Positions 9,647 through 18,092 of a stretch of DNA of 64,000 nucleotides are shown here, in pieces (within the stretch, counting starts at the first letter, position 1; each line of letters begins with the position of its first letter). The notes below the pieces were generated by a model, which was not told the DNA's origin, made no database searches, and saw only the letters and a program-made list of their open reading frames with translations. The stretch covers positions 248,001 to 312,000 of the forward strand of contig CANMFM010000008.1 of assembly GCA_947497175.1 (NCBI GenBank), written 5' to 3'. The DNA comes from an uncultured Aquimarina sp. (lineage in GTDB: Bacteria; Bacteroidota; Bacteroidia; Flavobacteriales; Flavobacteriaceae). The position numbers and the translations under genes are program-made.

Positions 9647-9655
9647 TTTATCCAA

Positions 9656-10621
9656 ATGAAAAAAGAAATGAAAAAATATATAGATACAGGAAAAAAGGAT
9701 ACTCGTTCAGGTTTTGGAGCCGGTTTAGAAGAACTAGGCAAGACCAATGAAAATGTGGTTGCACTTTGCGCTGATTTAATTGGTTCATTAAAAATGGATG
9801 CATTTATTGCCAATAACCCAGAACGTTTTTTTCAGGTAGGGATCGCAGAAGCCAATATGATGGGTATCGCGGCGGGATTGACGATTGGTGGTAAAATTCC
9901 TTTTACTGGAACATTTGCAAACTTTTCTACAGGCCGTGTTTATGATCAGATTCGTCAATCTATTGCATACAGTGGAAAAAATGTAAAAATTTGTGCCTCG
10001 CATGCAGGGTTAACTCTTGGTGAAGATGGGGCAACCCACCAAATATTAGAGGATATTGGTTTAATGAAAATGCTCCCAGGTATGACTGTAATTAACACCT
10101 GTGATTACAATCAAACCAAAGCTGCCACTATTGCAATAGCAGAACATGATGGGCCGGTATATCTTAGATTTGGAAGACCAAAAGTTGCTAACTTTACTGC
10201 TGAAGATCAAAAATTTGAAATCGGTAAAGCAGTTCTGTTACAAGAAGGTACTGACGTTACTATCGTAGCGACTGGTCATCTTGTCTGGGAAGCTTTACGA
10301 GCCGCTGAAGCATTACACGAAAATGGAATTAGCGCAGAGGTAATTAACATCCATACGATAAAACCTCTTGATGATGAAGCCATCCTAAACTCTGTTAAGA
10401 AAACCGGATGTATTGTAACTGCCGAAGAACATAATTTCTTAGGAGGATTAGGAGAAAGTGTTTCTAGAGTCTTAGCTATTAATCACCCCACTCCGCAAGA
10501 ATTTATTGCTACCAAAGACACCTTTGGAGAAAGCGGAACACCCGATCAGCTTATGGAAAAGTATGGCCTCAATGCAGAAGCTATTATTAACGCCGTGCAA
10601 AATGTCATAAAAAGAAAATAA
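9656..10621 (+). CDS. Transketolase, C-terminal subunit
   Basis: Second half of the split transketolase: pyrimidine-binding and C-terminal domains, 321 residues. Visible motifs are the glutamate-containing FQVGIAEANMMGIAAG (the Glu that activates thiamine diphosphate), HAGLTLGEDGATHQ, DGPVYLRFGRP and the C-terminal domain from about residue 195 with HTIKPLDDEAI and EEHNFLGGLGE. It must pair with the upstream product to form the active site. Cotranscribed from the promoter at 8740, ending at a clear terminator. Confidence 0.93.
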   Translation: MKKEMKKYIDTGKKDTRSGFGAGLEELGKTNENVVALCADLIGSLKMDAFIANNPERFFQVGIAEANMMGIAAGLTIGGKIPFTGTFANFSTGRVYDQIRQSIAYSGKNVKICASHAGLTLGEDGATHQILEDIGLMKMLPGMTVINTCDYNQTKAATIAIAEHDGPVYLRFGRPKVANFTAEDQKFEIGKAVLLQEGTDVTIVATGHLVWEALRAAEALHENGISAEVINIHTIKPLDDEAILNSVKKTGCIVTAEEHNFLGGLGESVSRVLAINHPTPQEFIATKDTFGESGTPDQLMEKYGLNAEAIINAVQNVIKRK

Positions 10622-10641
10622 CAAGTATCATTTGTTACTTT

Positions 10642-10680
10642 AAAGCCTTCAGAATAGTATTCTGGAGGCTTTTTGTTTTT
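10642..10680 (+). terminator. Rho-independent terminator of the transketolase operon
   Basis: AAAGCCTTCAGAAT and ATTCTGGAGGCTTT form a long stem with one wobble and a 3-nt loop, followed by a T-rich tract. Confidence 0.88.
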
Positions 10681-10783
10681 TTTAAGGTTTAGAAAAGAAT
10701 AAAAAAAGCACCTAAACGTTCTTAGTAGACTAGCCGTATACCAAAATCAATAATTATTTTATTAATCTTTAATTTTCTTTACG

Positions 10784-11368
10784 ATGAAAAACGTATTCGT
10801 ATTTCTAATTCTTTTTGGTTCTTGCGCTCTACATGCACAAGAAGAAAATAAAATAACTTTTGGAGTAAAAGCCGGTCTAAACTATGGAGACAATGGTAGA
10901 ATTGAAGTGGCAGATATTTTAAACGTAAGTGCAGAGGATCGTGTTGGTTATCATTTAGGTATCTTTTTAAGAGGAAAACTTACAGAAAAAGTATACCTAA
11001 AACCAGAATTACAATATACCGTAAACAACAGTACATATACACTTGACGGTGTAGATCTAGATTACAATATAAAGAAATTGGATTTACCGATTCTTTTGGG
11101 AATATCTGTTTTAGGACCTCTACATGTTTTTGGAGGCCCCGCTCTTCAATATATTGTAGAAAACGACCTCGAAAACGTTAGATTAGGTGATGTTAAAAAC
11201 GAATTTACTGTTGGAGTACAATTTGGAGCAGGCATACAATTGGAGCGCATTAATCTCGATTTACGATATGAACGAGGTCTAAATAAAAACCGTGCCGAAT
11301 CAAGCGAAGGGATTAGAGTAGACTCAAGACCCAATCAATTTATCCTGGGCATAGCAGTAGATCTGTAA
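10784..11368 (+). CDS. Outer-membrane beta-barrel protein (porin-family, PorT-like fold)
   Basis: A 194-residue protein with a signal peptide ending at ALHAQ and alternating-residue strands typical of a small eight-strand beta-barrel: FGVKAGLNYGDNG, YHLGIFLRG, VYLKPELQYT, LDLPILLGIS, FGGPALQYIV, FGAGIQLERINLDLRYERGL and a terminal strand ending in an aromatic-poor IAVDL. This resembles the outer-membrane beta-barrel domain found in many Bacteroidota porin-family proteins; no specific substrate or partner can be named. Single gene, closed by a shared bidirectional terminator. Confidence 0.75.
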   Translation: MKNVFVFLILFGSCALHAQEENKITFGVKAGLNYGDNGRIEVADILNVSAEDRVGYHLGIFLRGKLTEKVYLKPELQYTVNNSTYTLDGVDLDYNIKKLDLPILLGISVLGPLHVFGGPALQYIVENDLENVRLGDVKNEFTVGVQFGAGIQLERINLDLRYERGLNKNRAESSEGIRVDSRPNQFILGIAVDL

Positions 11369-11380
11369 TACATTCTTACT

Positions 11381-11411
11381 AAAAAAACTCCGGAAATTTC
11401 CGGAGTTTTTA
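11381..11411. terminator. Bidirectional terminator
   Basis: AAAAAAACTCCGGAAATTTCCGGAGTTTTT forms a perfect 8-bp GC-rich stem with A-run before and T-run after. It serves both the barrel gene (plus) and the FKBP lipoprotein gene (minus), which converge here. Confidence 0.9.
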
Positions 11412-11415
11412 TGTG

Positions 11416-12384
11416 TTAATTTTTTATCTCTCTATCATCAGGATCCAGATGATTTTGAATACCGTCTCCATCATCATCGTAAAAAGTAATTTCATCTAAT
11501 GTAGTGATACTATCATTTTTGATAATTGTAATAGTAATCTCATCTCTGGTCAAGACACCGTCATTATCATCGTCTGCATCATCAAAATTTGAAAATTGAT
11601 CACCATCTGTATTATCTCCAGAATCTCTTACAATACGATCGTTATCCAGATCTTCTAAATAAGAAGGCAACCCATCTCTATCATGATCAGATTCATTTAC
11701 TTTATATAACTGAATATTAAAAATCAATGGAGCGTAAGCAGGGATTGAACTCCCTTGAGGTGGACTTTCAAAATAACCAAGACCTGATGGTATAAATACA
11801 ACCAAGTGTCCAAATCCACTAGCGGTAAAAGTACCATCTACCATATCTACATCAATTGTAGAAGCTTCACCAAAATCAACCATAGCCTCTCTAAAACCAC
11901 TTACCACAGTTGTTAAATCAAACCACACAGGGGTTACAGCACTATCAAATACAGAAGTGCTAGTATATAACAGTTCTCCTCTGTATGTAACTAATGTAGA
12001 ATCAGCAAAAGTAGGTTTATGCTTATCTATTCTTCCTGAGTCAATATTTAGAACGTATAATTTATATTTTACATCAGCAAAAGTAACCTCTTTTGTAATT
12101 AATTTTCCTGAGTCCATTATAGAAGTTTCGCCAACATTATCACCAGCTATCGTATCCAGGCTTGCTGTTTGATAATCAATCATGCCATCATTATTCAAAT
12201 CTACATCCACAGGAGTAAAAAAATGCGTTTTAAGATATTCAACCAATTGAGCATCATCTGTTACTTGTTGCTCTGCCCGGTCTCTTATCTCGACGGCTAC
12301 TAGAGCTACGTCATCATCATTATTACAAGCATATAAAACTACAGTTAAGAGTATAGCTGTAAAAATATATTTTTTCAAATTCAT
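11416..12384 (-). CDS. FKBP-type peptidyl-prolyl isomerase lipoprotein with calcium-binding tail
   Basis: A 322-residue lipoprotein (lipobox ending in YAC, Cys20) whose centre has the FKBP pattern: VTYRGELL near residue 130, FDLTTVVSGFREAMVDFG, and the FIPSGLGYF / APLIFNIQLYKVNE strands. FKBP enzymes catalyse cis-trans isomerisation of prolyl bonds and assist folding, here probably in the periplasm. The last 85 residues are Asp-rich (DHDRDGLPSYLEDLDNDR, DGDQFSNFDDADDDNDG), matching thrombospondin type 3-like calcium-binding repeats. The catalytic pocket is divergent, so enzymatic activity is uncertain. Divergent from the Hsp15-like gene. Confidence 0.75.
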   Translation of the reverse strand: MNLKKYIFTAILLTVVLYACNNDDDVALVAVEIRDRAEQQVTDDAQLVEYLKTHFFTPVDVDLNNDGMIDYQTASLDTIAGDNVGETSIMDSGKLITKEVTFADVKYKLYVLNIDSGRIDKHKPTFADSTLVTYRGELLYTSTSVFDSAVTPVWFDLTTVVSGFREAMVDFGEASTIDVDMVDGTFTASGFGHLVVFIPSGLGYFESPPQGSSIPAYAPLIFNIQLYKVNESDHDRDGLPSYLEDLDNDRIVRDSGDNTDGDQFSNFDDADDDNDGVLTRDEITITIIKNDSITTLDEITFYDDDGDGIQNHLDPDDREIKN

Positions 12385-12475
12385 TATGATTACTTTTTTG
12401 AAGGCGCAAGATACAATTTTCTTGTACTTTTGTTTAACAATTTTATAATATAAAAACGCATTTTAACCATTTTAT

Positions 12476-12874
12476 ATGCGAGTTGACAAATATTTATGGT
12501 GTATCCGATACTTCAAAACAAGAAGTATAGCTACAAAGGCATGCAAAGAAGGTAAAGTTCGTGTAAACGGAGACCTAATCAAACCTTCACGAGAAATTTA
12601 TCCTATGGATAAAATTACTGTACGCAAGAATCAAGTTAATTATGAACTTGTTGTACTTGACACTCCCGATACAAGAATTGGTGCAAAACTCGTCGATATA
12701 TATCGTAAAGACACCACTCCAACCGAATCGTTACAAAAATTAGATCTTTTAAAATACTCAAAAGATTATTATCGCAAAAAAGGAGCCGGAAGACCCACAA
12801 AAAAAGATCGAAGAGATATTGATGATTGGTTTATCGAAAAACCGAAAGATGGAGATGATGATAGCGAAGAATAA
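12476..12874 (+). CDS. S4-domain RNA-binding protein, Hsp15-like
   Basis: A 132-residue basic protein with an N-terminal S4 domain: MRVDKYLWCIRYFKTRSIA, GKVRVNGDLIKPSREI and the strand around KITVRK. This is the pattern of Hsp15 (HslR), which binds stalled 50S subunits carrying peptidyl-tRNA and helps recycle them. The C-terminus is Lys/Asp-rich and low-complexity, as in relatives. The start fits the S4 consensus exactly. A TACTTTTG -7 box is at 12425-12432. Confidence 0.85.
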   Translation: MRVDKYLWCIRYFKTRSIATKACKEGKVRVNGDLIKPSREIYPMDKITVRKNQVNYELVVLDTPDTRIGAKLVDIYRKDTTPTESLQKLDLLKYSKDYYRKKGAGRPTKKDRRDIDDWFIEKPKDGDDDSEE

Positions 12875-12976
12875 AATTATTCGATATGCACTTTATAATT
12901 CTGTAAATCTAATATCGGTACCAAACTCTTTCATATCTTTGAAATATCCAAAAATCGCTTAAAAAGCTGATCAAGT

Positions 12977-13477
12977 ATGCAAACTGACATTAATATCATC
13001 TTAACACACGAACAAATACAGCATAAGATAAAGCGTATAGCATATCAGATATATGAAACTAATGTTAATGAACAAGAAATTGTAATAGCCGGTATAGCCA
13101 CAAATGGACATATTTTAGCACAACGCTTAAAAACTATTGTAGAGGATATTTCAGACATTAAAGTTTTACTTTGTGAGGTTACAATGAATAAAAAGTCTCC
13201 TCAGGATACAGTAAAAACCTCTATTGAAGCCTCAGAATACAGAAATAAGTCTTTAGTTCTTGCAGACGATGTTCTAAGTTCGGGAACAGCATTAATCTAT
13301 GGAGTAAATCACTTTTTAAATGTTCCGTTAACCAGATTTAAGACAGCTGTTTTGGTGAATAGAAATCATAAAAAATACCCAATAAAAGCTGATTTTAAAG
13401 GGATTTCATTATCGACTTCTCTTCATGAACATGTTGAAGTTACATTTGGACAAGAAGATCTAGCTATTTTAAAATAG
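12977..13477 (+). CDS. Phosphoribosyltransferase-fold protein (PyrR-like)
   Basis: A type I PRTase-fold protein of 166 residues. The PRPP-binding motif is VLADDVLSSGTAL at about residues 95-107, and an earlier segment IVIAGIATNGHILAQRL supplies the first loop. The size and TNGH-type loop resemble PyrR/hypoxanthine-type PRTases, but the second acidic residue arrangement (ADD rather than VDD) is slightly unusual. The substrate base, or a regulatory role, cannot be fixed. It converges on aroK and the two reading frames overlap by nine bases at their ends. A TATCTTTG box is at 12934-12941. Confidence 0.75.
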   Translation: MQTDINIILTHEQIQHKIKRIAYQIYETNVNEQEIVIAGIATNGHILAQRLKTIVEDISDIKVLLCEVTMNKKSPQDTVKTSIEASEYRNKSLVLADDVLSSGTALIYGVNHFLNVPLTRFKTAVLVNRNHKKYPIKADFKGISLSTSLHEHVEVTFGQEDLAILK

Positions 13478-13990
13478 CAAAGAAGTGATTTCTTCGGTGA
13501 TTTGATCAACTTTCTTTTTATCGGTGGTAATTTTAAAATCGGCTTGATTATAATAATATGACCTTTCAAAAATGTGCTTTCGAATAAAGTCCTTGAGATC
13601 TTCAAAAGATTCCAGATGAGCAATTAAAGGGCGTTTACTTTTTTCTTGAAAAAGTCTTTGTGTAAGTTCGTCTAGTGATGTTTGTAAATAAATACTTTTT
13701 AAATGATTTTTATTTTTTAGCATCTCTATATTCCCAGCAAAACATGGAGTGCCTCCGCCTAATGAAATTATGATATCTGTATAGGTGTTTAAGACCTCAT
13801 TTAGGTACAATGATTCTTTTTTTCTGAAATAAATTTCTCCGTGATCTTTAAAAATTGCTGATATTGATTTTTTTTCTTGATTTTCTATGTAATCATCTAA
13901 ATCAAGATAATCCATTTCCATTTTTTTTGACAAGTCACTGCCAATCAAGGATTTTCCGCTTCCCATATATCCCATCAAAACTATATTCAT
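13469..13990 (-). CDS. aroK: Shikimate kinase
   Basis: Phosphorylates shikimate at the 3-hydroxyl in the chorismate pathway. The 173-residue P-loop kinase shows Walker A GYMGSGKS at residues 7-14, the shikimate-binding DLDDYIE with the catalytic Asp, IYFRKKE (Arg binding shikimate), the SLGGGTPC Walker B-like loop, and the lid Arg in KSKRPLI. Length is typical. Its 3' end overlaps the convergent PRTase gene by nine bases, with no space for an independent terminator. Confidence 0.95.
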   Translation of the reverse strand: MNIVLMGYMGSGKSLIGSDLSKKMEMDYLDLDDYIENQEKKSISAIFKDHGEIYFRKKESLYLNEVLNTYTDIIISLGGGTPCFAGNIEMLKNKNHLKSIYLQTSLDELTQRLFQEKSKRPLIAHLESFEDLKDFIRKHIFERSYYYNQADFKITTDKKKVDQITEEITSLLF

Positions 13991-14065
13991 ACTGCTAAAA
14001 TTTGGTAGATATCATTCAAAAGAAATATCATTTTAAATAAAACGCAAATTTATATCAATTTCTTC

Positions 14066-14095
14066 TTGAAAAATAAATTAATGATAGTATATTTG
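14066..14095 (+). promoter_or_regulatory. Bacteroidota promoter of the tRNA cluster
   Basis: TTG at 14066-14068 and TATATTTG at 14088-14095 are separated by 19 nt, the consensus spacing. The first tRNA begins about 27 nt after the -7 box. Confidence 0.75.
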
Positions 14096-14122
14096 CACCC
14101 GCATTGAAACAAAAAAATGCAT

Positions 14123-14195
14123 GACCTGGTAGCTCAGTTGGTAGAGCATCTCCCTTTTAAGGAGAGGGTCCTGGGTTCGAGCCCCAGCCCGGTCA
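14123..14195 (+). tRNA. tRNA-Lys (anticodon TTT)
   Basis: A 73-nt cloverleaf with D-arm AGCTCAGTTGGTAGAGC, anticodon arm TCTCC-CTTTTAA-GGAGA giving TTT, T-arm CTGGG-TTCGAGC-CCCAG and discriminator A. No CCA is encoded. Acceptor position 5-68 is a T-C mismatch (GACCTGG with CCCGGTC). A second identical copy follows. Confidence 0.96.
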
Positions 14196-14266
14196 CTAAA
14201 CAATAAATAATTATGTTTGATTATTTATTAGGTTCTTTTAAAATATTTGATAAAAAATTTATCATT

Positions 14267-14339
14267 GACCTGGTAGCTCAGTTGGTAGAGCATCTCCCTT
14301 TTAAGGAGAGGGTCCTGGGTTCGAGCCCCAGCCCGGTCA
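14267..14339 (+). tRNA. tRNA-Lys (anticodon TTT), second copy
   Basis: Identical in all 73 bases to the first tRNA-Lys, 71 nt downstream, including the T-C mismatch in the acceptor stem. A strong terminator begins two bases after it. Confidence 0.96.
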
Positions 14340-14340
14340 C

Positions 14341-14373
14341 AAAAAAGTATCGCAATATCTGCGATACTTTTTT
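14341..14373 (+). terminator. Terminator after the tRNA-Lys pair
   Basis: AAAAAAGTATCGCA and TGCGATACTTTTTT form a 14-bp perfect stem with a 5-nt loop ending in a T-run, directly behind the second tRNA-Lys. Confidence 0.88.
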
Positions 14374-14405
14374 ACTTTTACGCTATATTGTAGTGTATTT
14401 GTAAT

Positions 14406-14489
14406 GCCCAGGTGCTGGAACTGGTAGACAGGCATGGTTGAGGGCCATGTGTCCATTAGGGCGTGCGGGTTCGACTCCCGCTCTGGGCA
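14406..14489 (+). tRNA. tRNA-Leu (anticodon GAG)
   Basis: An 84-nt class II tRNA: acceptor GCCCAGG/TCTGGGC, anticodon stem CATGG/CCATG around loop TTGAGGG (anticodon GAG), a long variable arm and T-arm GCGGG-TTCGACT-CCCGC. It lies beyond the tRNA-Lys terminator and so probably has its own start. Confidence 0.95.
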
Positions 14490-14675
14490 CTTTTATTTCA
14501 AAAGCTATTTTGAGATCACTTCTTTAGACATCAACAATGTCTGGTTTATTATACCAAACCTAAAATCTCATGTTTTAGATACTATTTTTCAAAATCCAAA
14601 TCTTTATTCTTCGATGTGATCAGAGGGGATCATATTAAAAACATAGATTCAAAAAAAATAGATACACATTAAATA

Positions 14676-15107
14676 TCAATTATTACAACTCTTGATAGAC
14701 TCATAAAAAACATGATAATCTGCTGCAGGAATTACTTTTCCTTTTTTACTAAGTATGATTGGTTTACTATTATCATGATTACGTATCGATAATAAATGTT
14801 CTGCATAGCCTTTGTAAACAATTTCAAAATGACTTTGGTCCTTGATTCTTAGTTCATCGACCTTAAATTCGAAAAAACCATTATCGTCGGTATACGCACT
14901 CATACAATCACCATCATCAAGATATAATTTTACCGCTGCAAAGGCAATTTTTTTCTTTCTCTCTCCTAATACGGTACCCTGTATCGTTCTTAACTCCTGG
15001 GGTATGGTAAAACTCTCATCGGTATTGTTTCCGTTTTTTTTGTTTTCTCCAAACTTACAGGAAACAAATAGTACGAGAGTCATGCAAAAAACAATTACTT
15101 TTTTCAT
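14676..15107 (-). CDS. Small lipoprotein with carboxypeptidase-regulatory-like domain
   Basis: A 143-residue lipoprotein (lipobox FVSC) with an Ig-like fold from about residue 40: RTIQGTVLGERKKKIAFAAVKLYLDDG, AYTDDNGFFEFKV and FEIVYKGYAEHLLSI follow the carboxypeptidase D regulatory-like (CarboxypepD_reg) pattern, a structural domain common in Bacteroidota envelope proteins. There is no catalytic domain. The ATG at 15107 is used; the longer frame begins with TTG. Single gene with no clear neighbours in function. Confidence 0.7.
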   Translation of the reverse strand: MKKVIVFCMTLVLFVSCKFGENKKNGNNTDESFTIPQELRTIQGTVLGERKKKIAFAAVKLYLDDGDCMSAYTDDNGFFEFKVDELRIKDQSHFEIVYKGYAEHLLSIRNHDNSKPIILSKKGKVIPAADYHVFYESIKSCNN

Positions 15108-15593
15108 AATCAAATTTTAATGATAATAATGTATTGCTTTAAAAGTATTCCAAAAACCTAAAGCATATGATTGTTATTGTTAAATATACAAAAATTACAT
15201 TTTTTAATTCAAATGAAATTTTCTTTATCACAATTGAGTCGATAAAGCGTTATCTTATGTAATTTCCTGTTTTTTTATTCGCTTTGCACTGCGATCCATT
15301 ATTAGGCAGTCATTTTGTAATTATCATTTGAAGAGATTTTTGCTCTAGTCGTACTAATTTTTACAGGTTTGAAACGTCTAATACGCATAACTTAAATCTT
15401 TACATACTTAAAGATTGTCTTCGTACAATGTTTGATTAATGTCTCTGAAAAAGATGTTGAAAGTTATGAAGATTACACTATGGCGATATAATTTTTATTT
15501 CCCTTTTGAACCTTAATCGTACCTACTACCTTATTATTAATCTTTATCAAAAATTAACCATTTTAACATAAACTATTAATATTTTAACAAAAT
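15108..15593. other. Intergenic region upstream of the carotenoid operon
   Basis: No gene is supported. The right end, 15554-15588, carries three TTAAC words at 15554, 15563 and 15584; the 9-nt word ATTTTAACA occurs at 15560 and 15581, exactly 21 nt apart, which could be a regulator binding site. Confidence 0.5.
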
Positions 15594-15628
15594 TTGAAAA
15601 AGGAAGTAATTTCTTTTGCCTAGTTTTG
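15594..15628 (+). promoter_or_regulatory. Promoter of the carotenoid operon
   Basis: TTG (15594-15596) and TAGTTTTG (15621-15628) match the Bacteroidota elements with a 24-nt spacer, slightly long. The -7 box covers the TTG that would otherwise be the longest start of the next gene, so the GTG at 15650 is the better start. Confidence 0.6.
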
Positions 15629-15649
15629 TTTAACAATTTTTATATAAAA

Positions 15650-16546
15650 GTGAACAATATTCAACAAACTTTTAGTATTAAAGATCTTGAAAATCTATGT
15701 GGTGTAAAAGCTCACACCATAAGGATATGGGAAAAAAGATATAATTTACTTACACCAGATCGTACAGAAACGAACATAAGAACGTATAATCTAAAGAGTT
15801 TACAAAAACTTCTTAATGTAACCTATTTGGTAAATAGCGGTTACAAGATATCAAGAATATCCAAACTTGGTGAAGAAGAAATTAACGAGTATGTACGAAG
15901 TATTGTATCTGATAACAGTACCAAGAATCAAGCGATAAATTCTTTTAAGATTTCTATGCTTAATTATGATTTAGAGTTATTCTTAGGCACTTATGAGCAA
16001 TTAGAAAAGAAAAGAAATTTTAGACAAATATTTATCGATGTCTTTATACCGCTTCTTAAAGAAATAGGATTATTGTGGCAAACAGACACTATTGATCCAT
16101 CTCATGAGCATTTTATTACTAATCTCATAAAGCAGAAATTACTTCTTAATATAGAGAAGTTACAGTATTCTAATCCTACAAAAAAGGACAAAGCATTTAT
16201 ATTATTTTTACCTGAAAATGAAATTCATGAATTAGGTTTATTGTATGTAAATTATGAAATTTTACTACACGGATACAAAGCTATCTATTTAGGTCCCAGC
16301 ATACCTTTAAATAGCTTACCAAATATGCTTTCGTTTCATGAAAATACAGTATTCGTATCTTATTTTACTATCAAGCCTGAAAAGGACCAAATTTCAAAAT
16401 ATTTAGAAGATTTTGACACTATCGTATGTAGCAATAGAACATGTGAGTTCTGGATGCTTGGTAAACAAATTATGAATATTTCTGAAAGCCATGCAACTAA
16501 TCACCGTTATTTTACCTCTATAAGTTCTTTATTATCTGAACTGTAA
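15650..16546 (+). CDS. MerR-family regulator with CarH-type cobalamin-binding domain
   Basis: A 298-residue regulator (GTG start, chosen because the promoter -7 box overlaps the longer TTG start). Residues 8-75 form a MerR winged helix (IKDLENLCGVKAHTIRIWEKRYNLL). Then comes a helical bundle with Wx9EH: Trp143, Glu153, His154, the signature of the adenosylcobalamin pocket of CarH/LitR photoreceptors. A Rossmann-like domain follows with ExHxxG (Glu191, His193, Gly196), His193 being the expected lower cobalt ligand. The C-terminal GG of the classic motif is not evident. It precedes crtI by 18 nt and very probably controls carotenoid genes, perhaps in response to light. Confidence 0.85.
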   Translation: MNNIQQTFSIKDLENLCGVKAHTIRIWEKRYNLLTPDRTETNIRTYNLKSLQKLLNVTYLVNSGYKISRISKLGEEEINEYVRSIVSDNSTKNQAINSFKISMLNYDLELFLGTYEQLEKKRNFRQIFIDVFIPLLKEIGLLWQTDTIDPSHEHFITNLIKQKLLLNIEKLQYSNPTKKDKAFILFLPENEIHELGLLYVNYEILLHGYKAIYLGPSIPLNSLPNMLSFHENTVFVSYFTIKPEKDQISKYLEDFDTIVCSNRTCEFWMLGKQIMNISESHATNHRYFTSISSLLSEL

Positions 16547-16564
16547 CTCCTCCAACAAAAAAAC

Positions 16565-18058
16565 ATGTCAAAAAAGATATCAATTATAGGTTCTGGTTTT
16601 TCTTCACTTTCGGCTTCGTGTTATCTCGCTCAGCTCGGTTATGATGTAACTATCTATGAAAAAAATTCTACCATTGGAGGTAGAGCAAGACAATTAAAAA
16701 GAGATGGATTTACATTTGACATAGGACCATCCTGGTATTGGATGCCAGATATATTTGAAAGTTTTTTTAATGACTTTGACACTACAGTATCAGATTTCTA
16801 CACATTAGACAAGCTTAGTCCAGCTTACAAAGTTTTTTTCAAAAATCATGAAAGTATTATTATAGAAGATACTTTAGATAAAATATATAACGCGTTTGAG
16901 GCCGAAGAAAAAGGGAGTTCTGAAAAATTAAAAAAGTTCATTACTACTGCCCAAAACAATTATCAAATAGCAATTAAAAATCTTGTGTACCGGCCAGGTG
17001 TATCGCCCTTAGAATTGGTTACAAAAGAAACCATACAACGTCTAGGACAGTTTTTTAGCACAATTTCAAAAGAAGTTCGCAAAGAATTTAAAAATGAGAA
17101 ACTCATCCAAATATTAGAGTTTCCAGTATTATTTCTCGGTGCCAAACCAAGTAATACTCCTGCTTTTTACAGTTTTATGAATTATGCTGATTTTGGTCTA
17201 GGAACATGGCACCCTAAAGGCGGAATGTATCAGGTAATATTGGGTATAGAAAAATTAGCCAGATCGTTGGGCGTAAAAATCCAAACTAATGCTGTGGTAG
17301 AGAAAATACTGGTAAAACATCAAAAAACCACAGGAATTCAGGTTAACTCTGAAGAAATTAATTCTGACATTGTACTATGCGGTGCCGATTATCATCACGG
17401 AGAGACTTTGCTAGACCCAGAATATCGTCAATATTCTGAAAAATACTGGGATAGTCGAACTTTTGCCCCATCTTCTTTACTTTTTTATGTAGGGTTTGAT
17501 AAGAAGCTTAACAATGTTAATCATCACAATTTGTTTTTTGACACCGATTTTGATACCCACGCAGTCGATATTTATGATCAACCCAAATGGCCCGAAAAAC
17601 CTCTTTTTTATGCAAATTTCACTTCTTTAACAGATTCAGGTACCGCACCAGATGGACAGGAGAATGGCTTTTTTCTTATTCCATTAGCACCTGGTCTAGA
17701 AGACAATGATGAGTTAAGAGAGATCTATTTTGATAAAATAATTACGCGTTTTGAGAATCTCACGAACCAAAATGTTAAAAATAATATTATCTTTAAAGAG
17801 AGCTTCTGTGTAAATGATTTCATAGAAGAATATAATTCTTATAAAGGAAATGCTTACGGAATGGCTAATACATTATTACAAACTGCTTTTTTAAGACCTA
17901 AATTAAAAAGTAAAAAAGTAAAAAACTTATTCTTTACAGGTCAACTTACCGTTCCTGGTCCAGGAGTGCCGCCATCTTTGATTTCAGGAAAACTTGTTGC
18001 AGGATTAATTGAAGCTCAATATAAAGAAACTAAAGAATTAAAACTTATAACAACATAA
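16565..18058 (+). CDS. crtI: Phytoene desaturase, CrtI family
   Basis: FAD-dependent desaturase that turns colourless phytoene into coloured polyenes such as lycopene. The 497-residue protein opens with the dinucleotide-binding motif IIGSGFSSLSASCYLAQLG and the E-K-N-S-T-I-G-G-R-A continuation (about residues 6-40), and ends with FFTGQLTVPGPGVPPSLISG, the CrtI C-terminal FAD signature. The segment FDIGPSWYWMPDIF is also typical. The third Gly of GxGxxG is a Ser here (GSGFSS), as in several Bacteroidota CrtI enzymes. Second gene of the operon. Confidence 0.93.
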   Translation: MSKKISIIGSGFSSLSASCYLAQLGYDVTIYEKNSTIGGRARQLKRDGFTFDIGPSWYWMPDIFESFFNDFDTTVSDFYTLDKLSPAYKVFFKNHESIIIEDTLDKIYNAFEAEEKGSSEKLKKFITTAQNNYQIAIKNLVYRPGVSPLELVTKETIQRLGQFFSTISKEVRKEFKNEKLIQILEFPVLFLGAKPSNTPAFYSFMNYADFGLGTWHPKGGMYQVILGIEKLARSLGVKIQTNAVVEKILVKHQKTTGIQVNSEEINSDIVLCGADYHHGETLLDPEYRQYSEKYWDSRTFAPSSLLFYVGFDKKLNNVNHHNLFFDTDFDTHAVDIYDQPKWPEKPLFYANFTSLTDSGTAPDGQENGFFLIPLAPGLEDNDELREIYFDKIITRFENLTNQNVKNNIIFKESFCVNDFIEEYNSYKGNAYGMANTLLQTAFLRPKLKSKKVKNLFFTGQLTVPGPGVPPSLISGKLVAGLIEAQYKETKELKLITT

Positions 18059-18092
18059 CAACCGACACAAAAGATTCTTAAACCCAACTCAT

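Noticed and set aside
14213..14619. Two short open frames across the tRNA-Lys and tRNA-Leu genes
   Set aside because: They run through tRNA sequence and translate it; no coding evidence.
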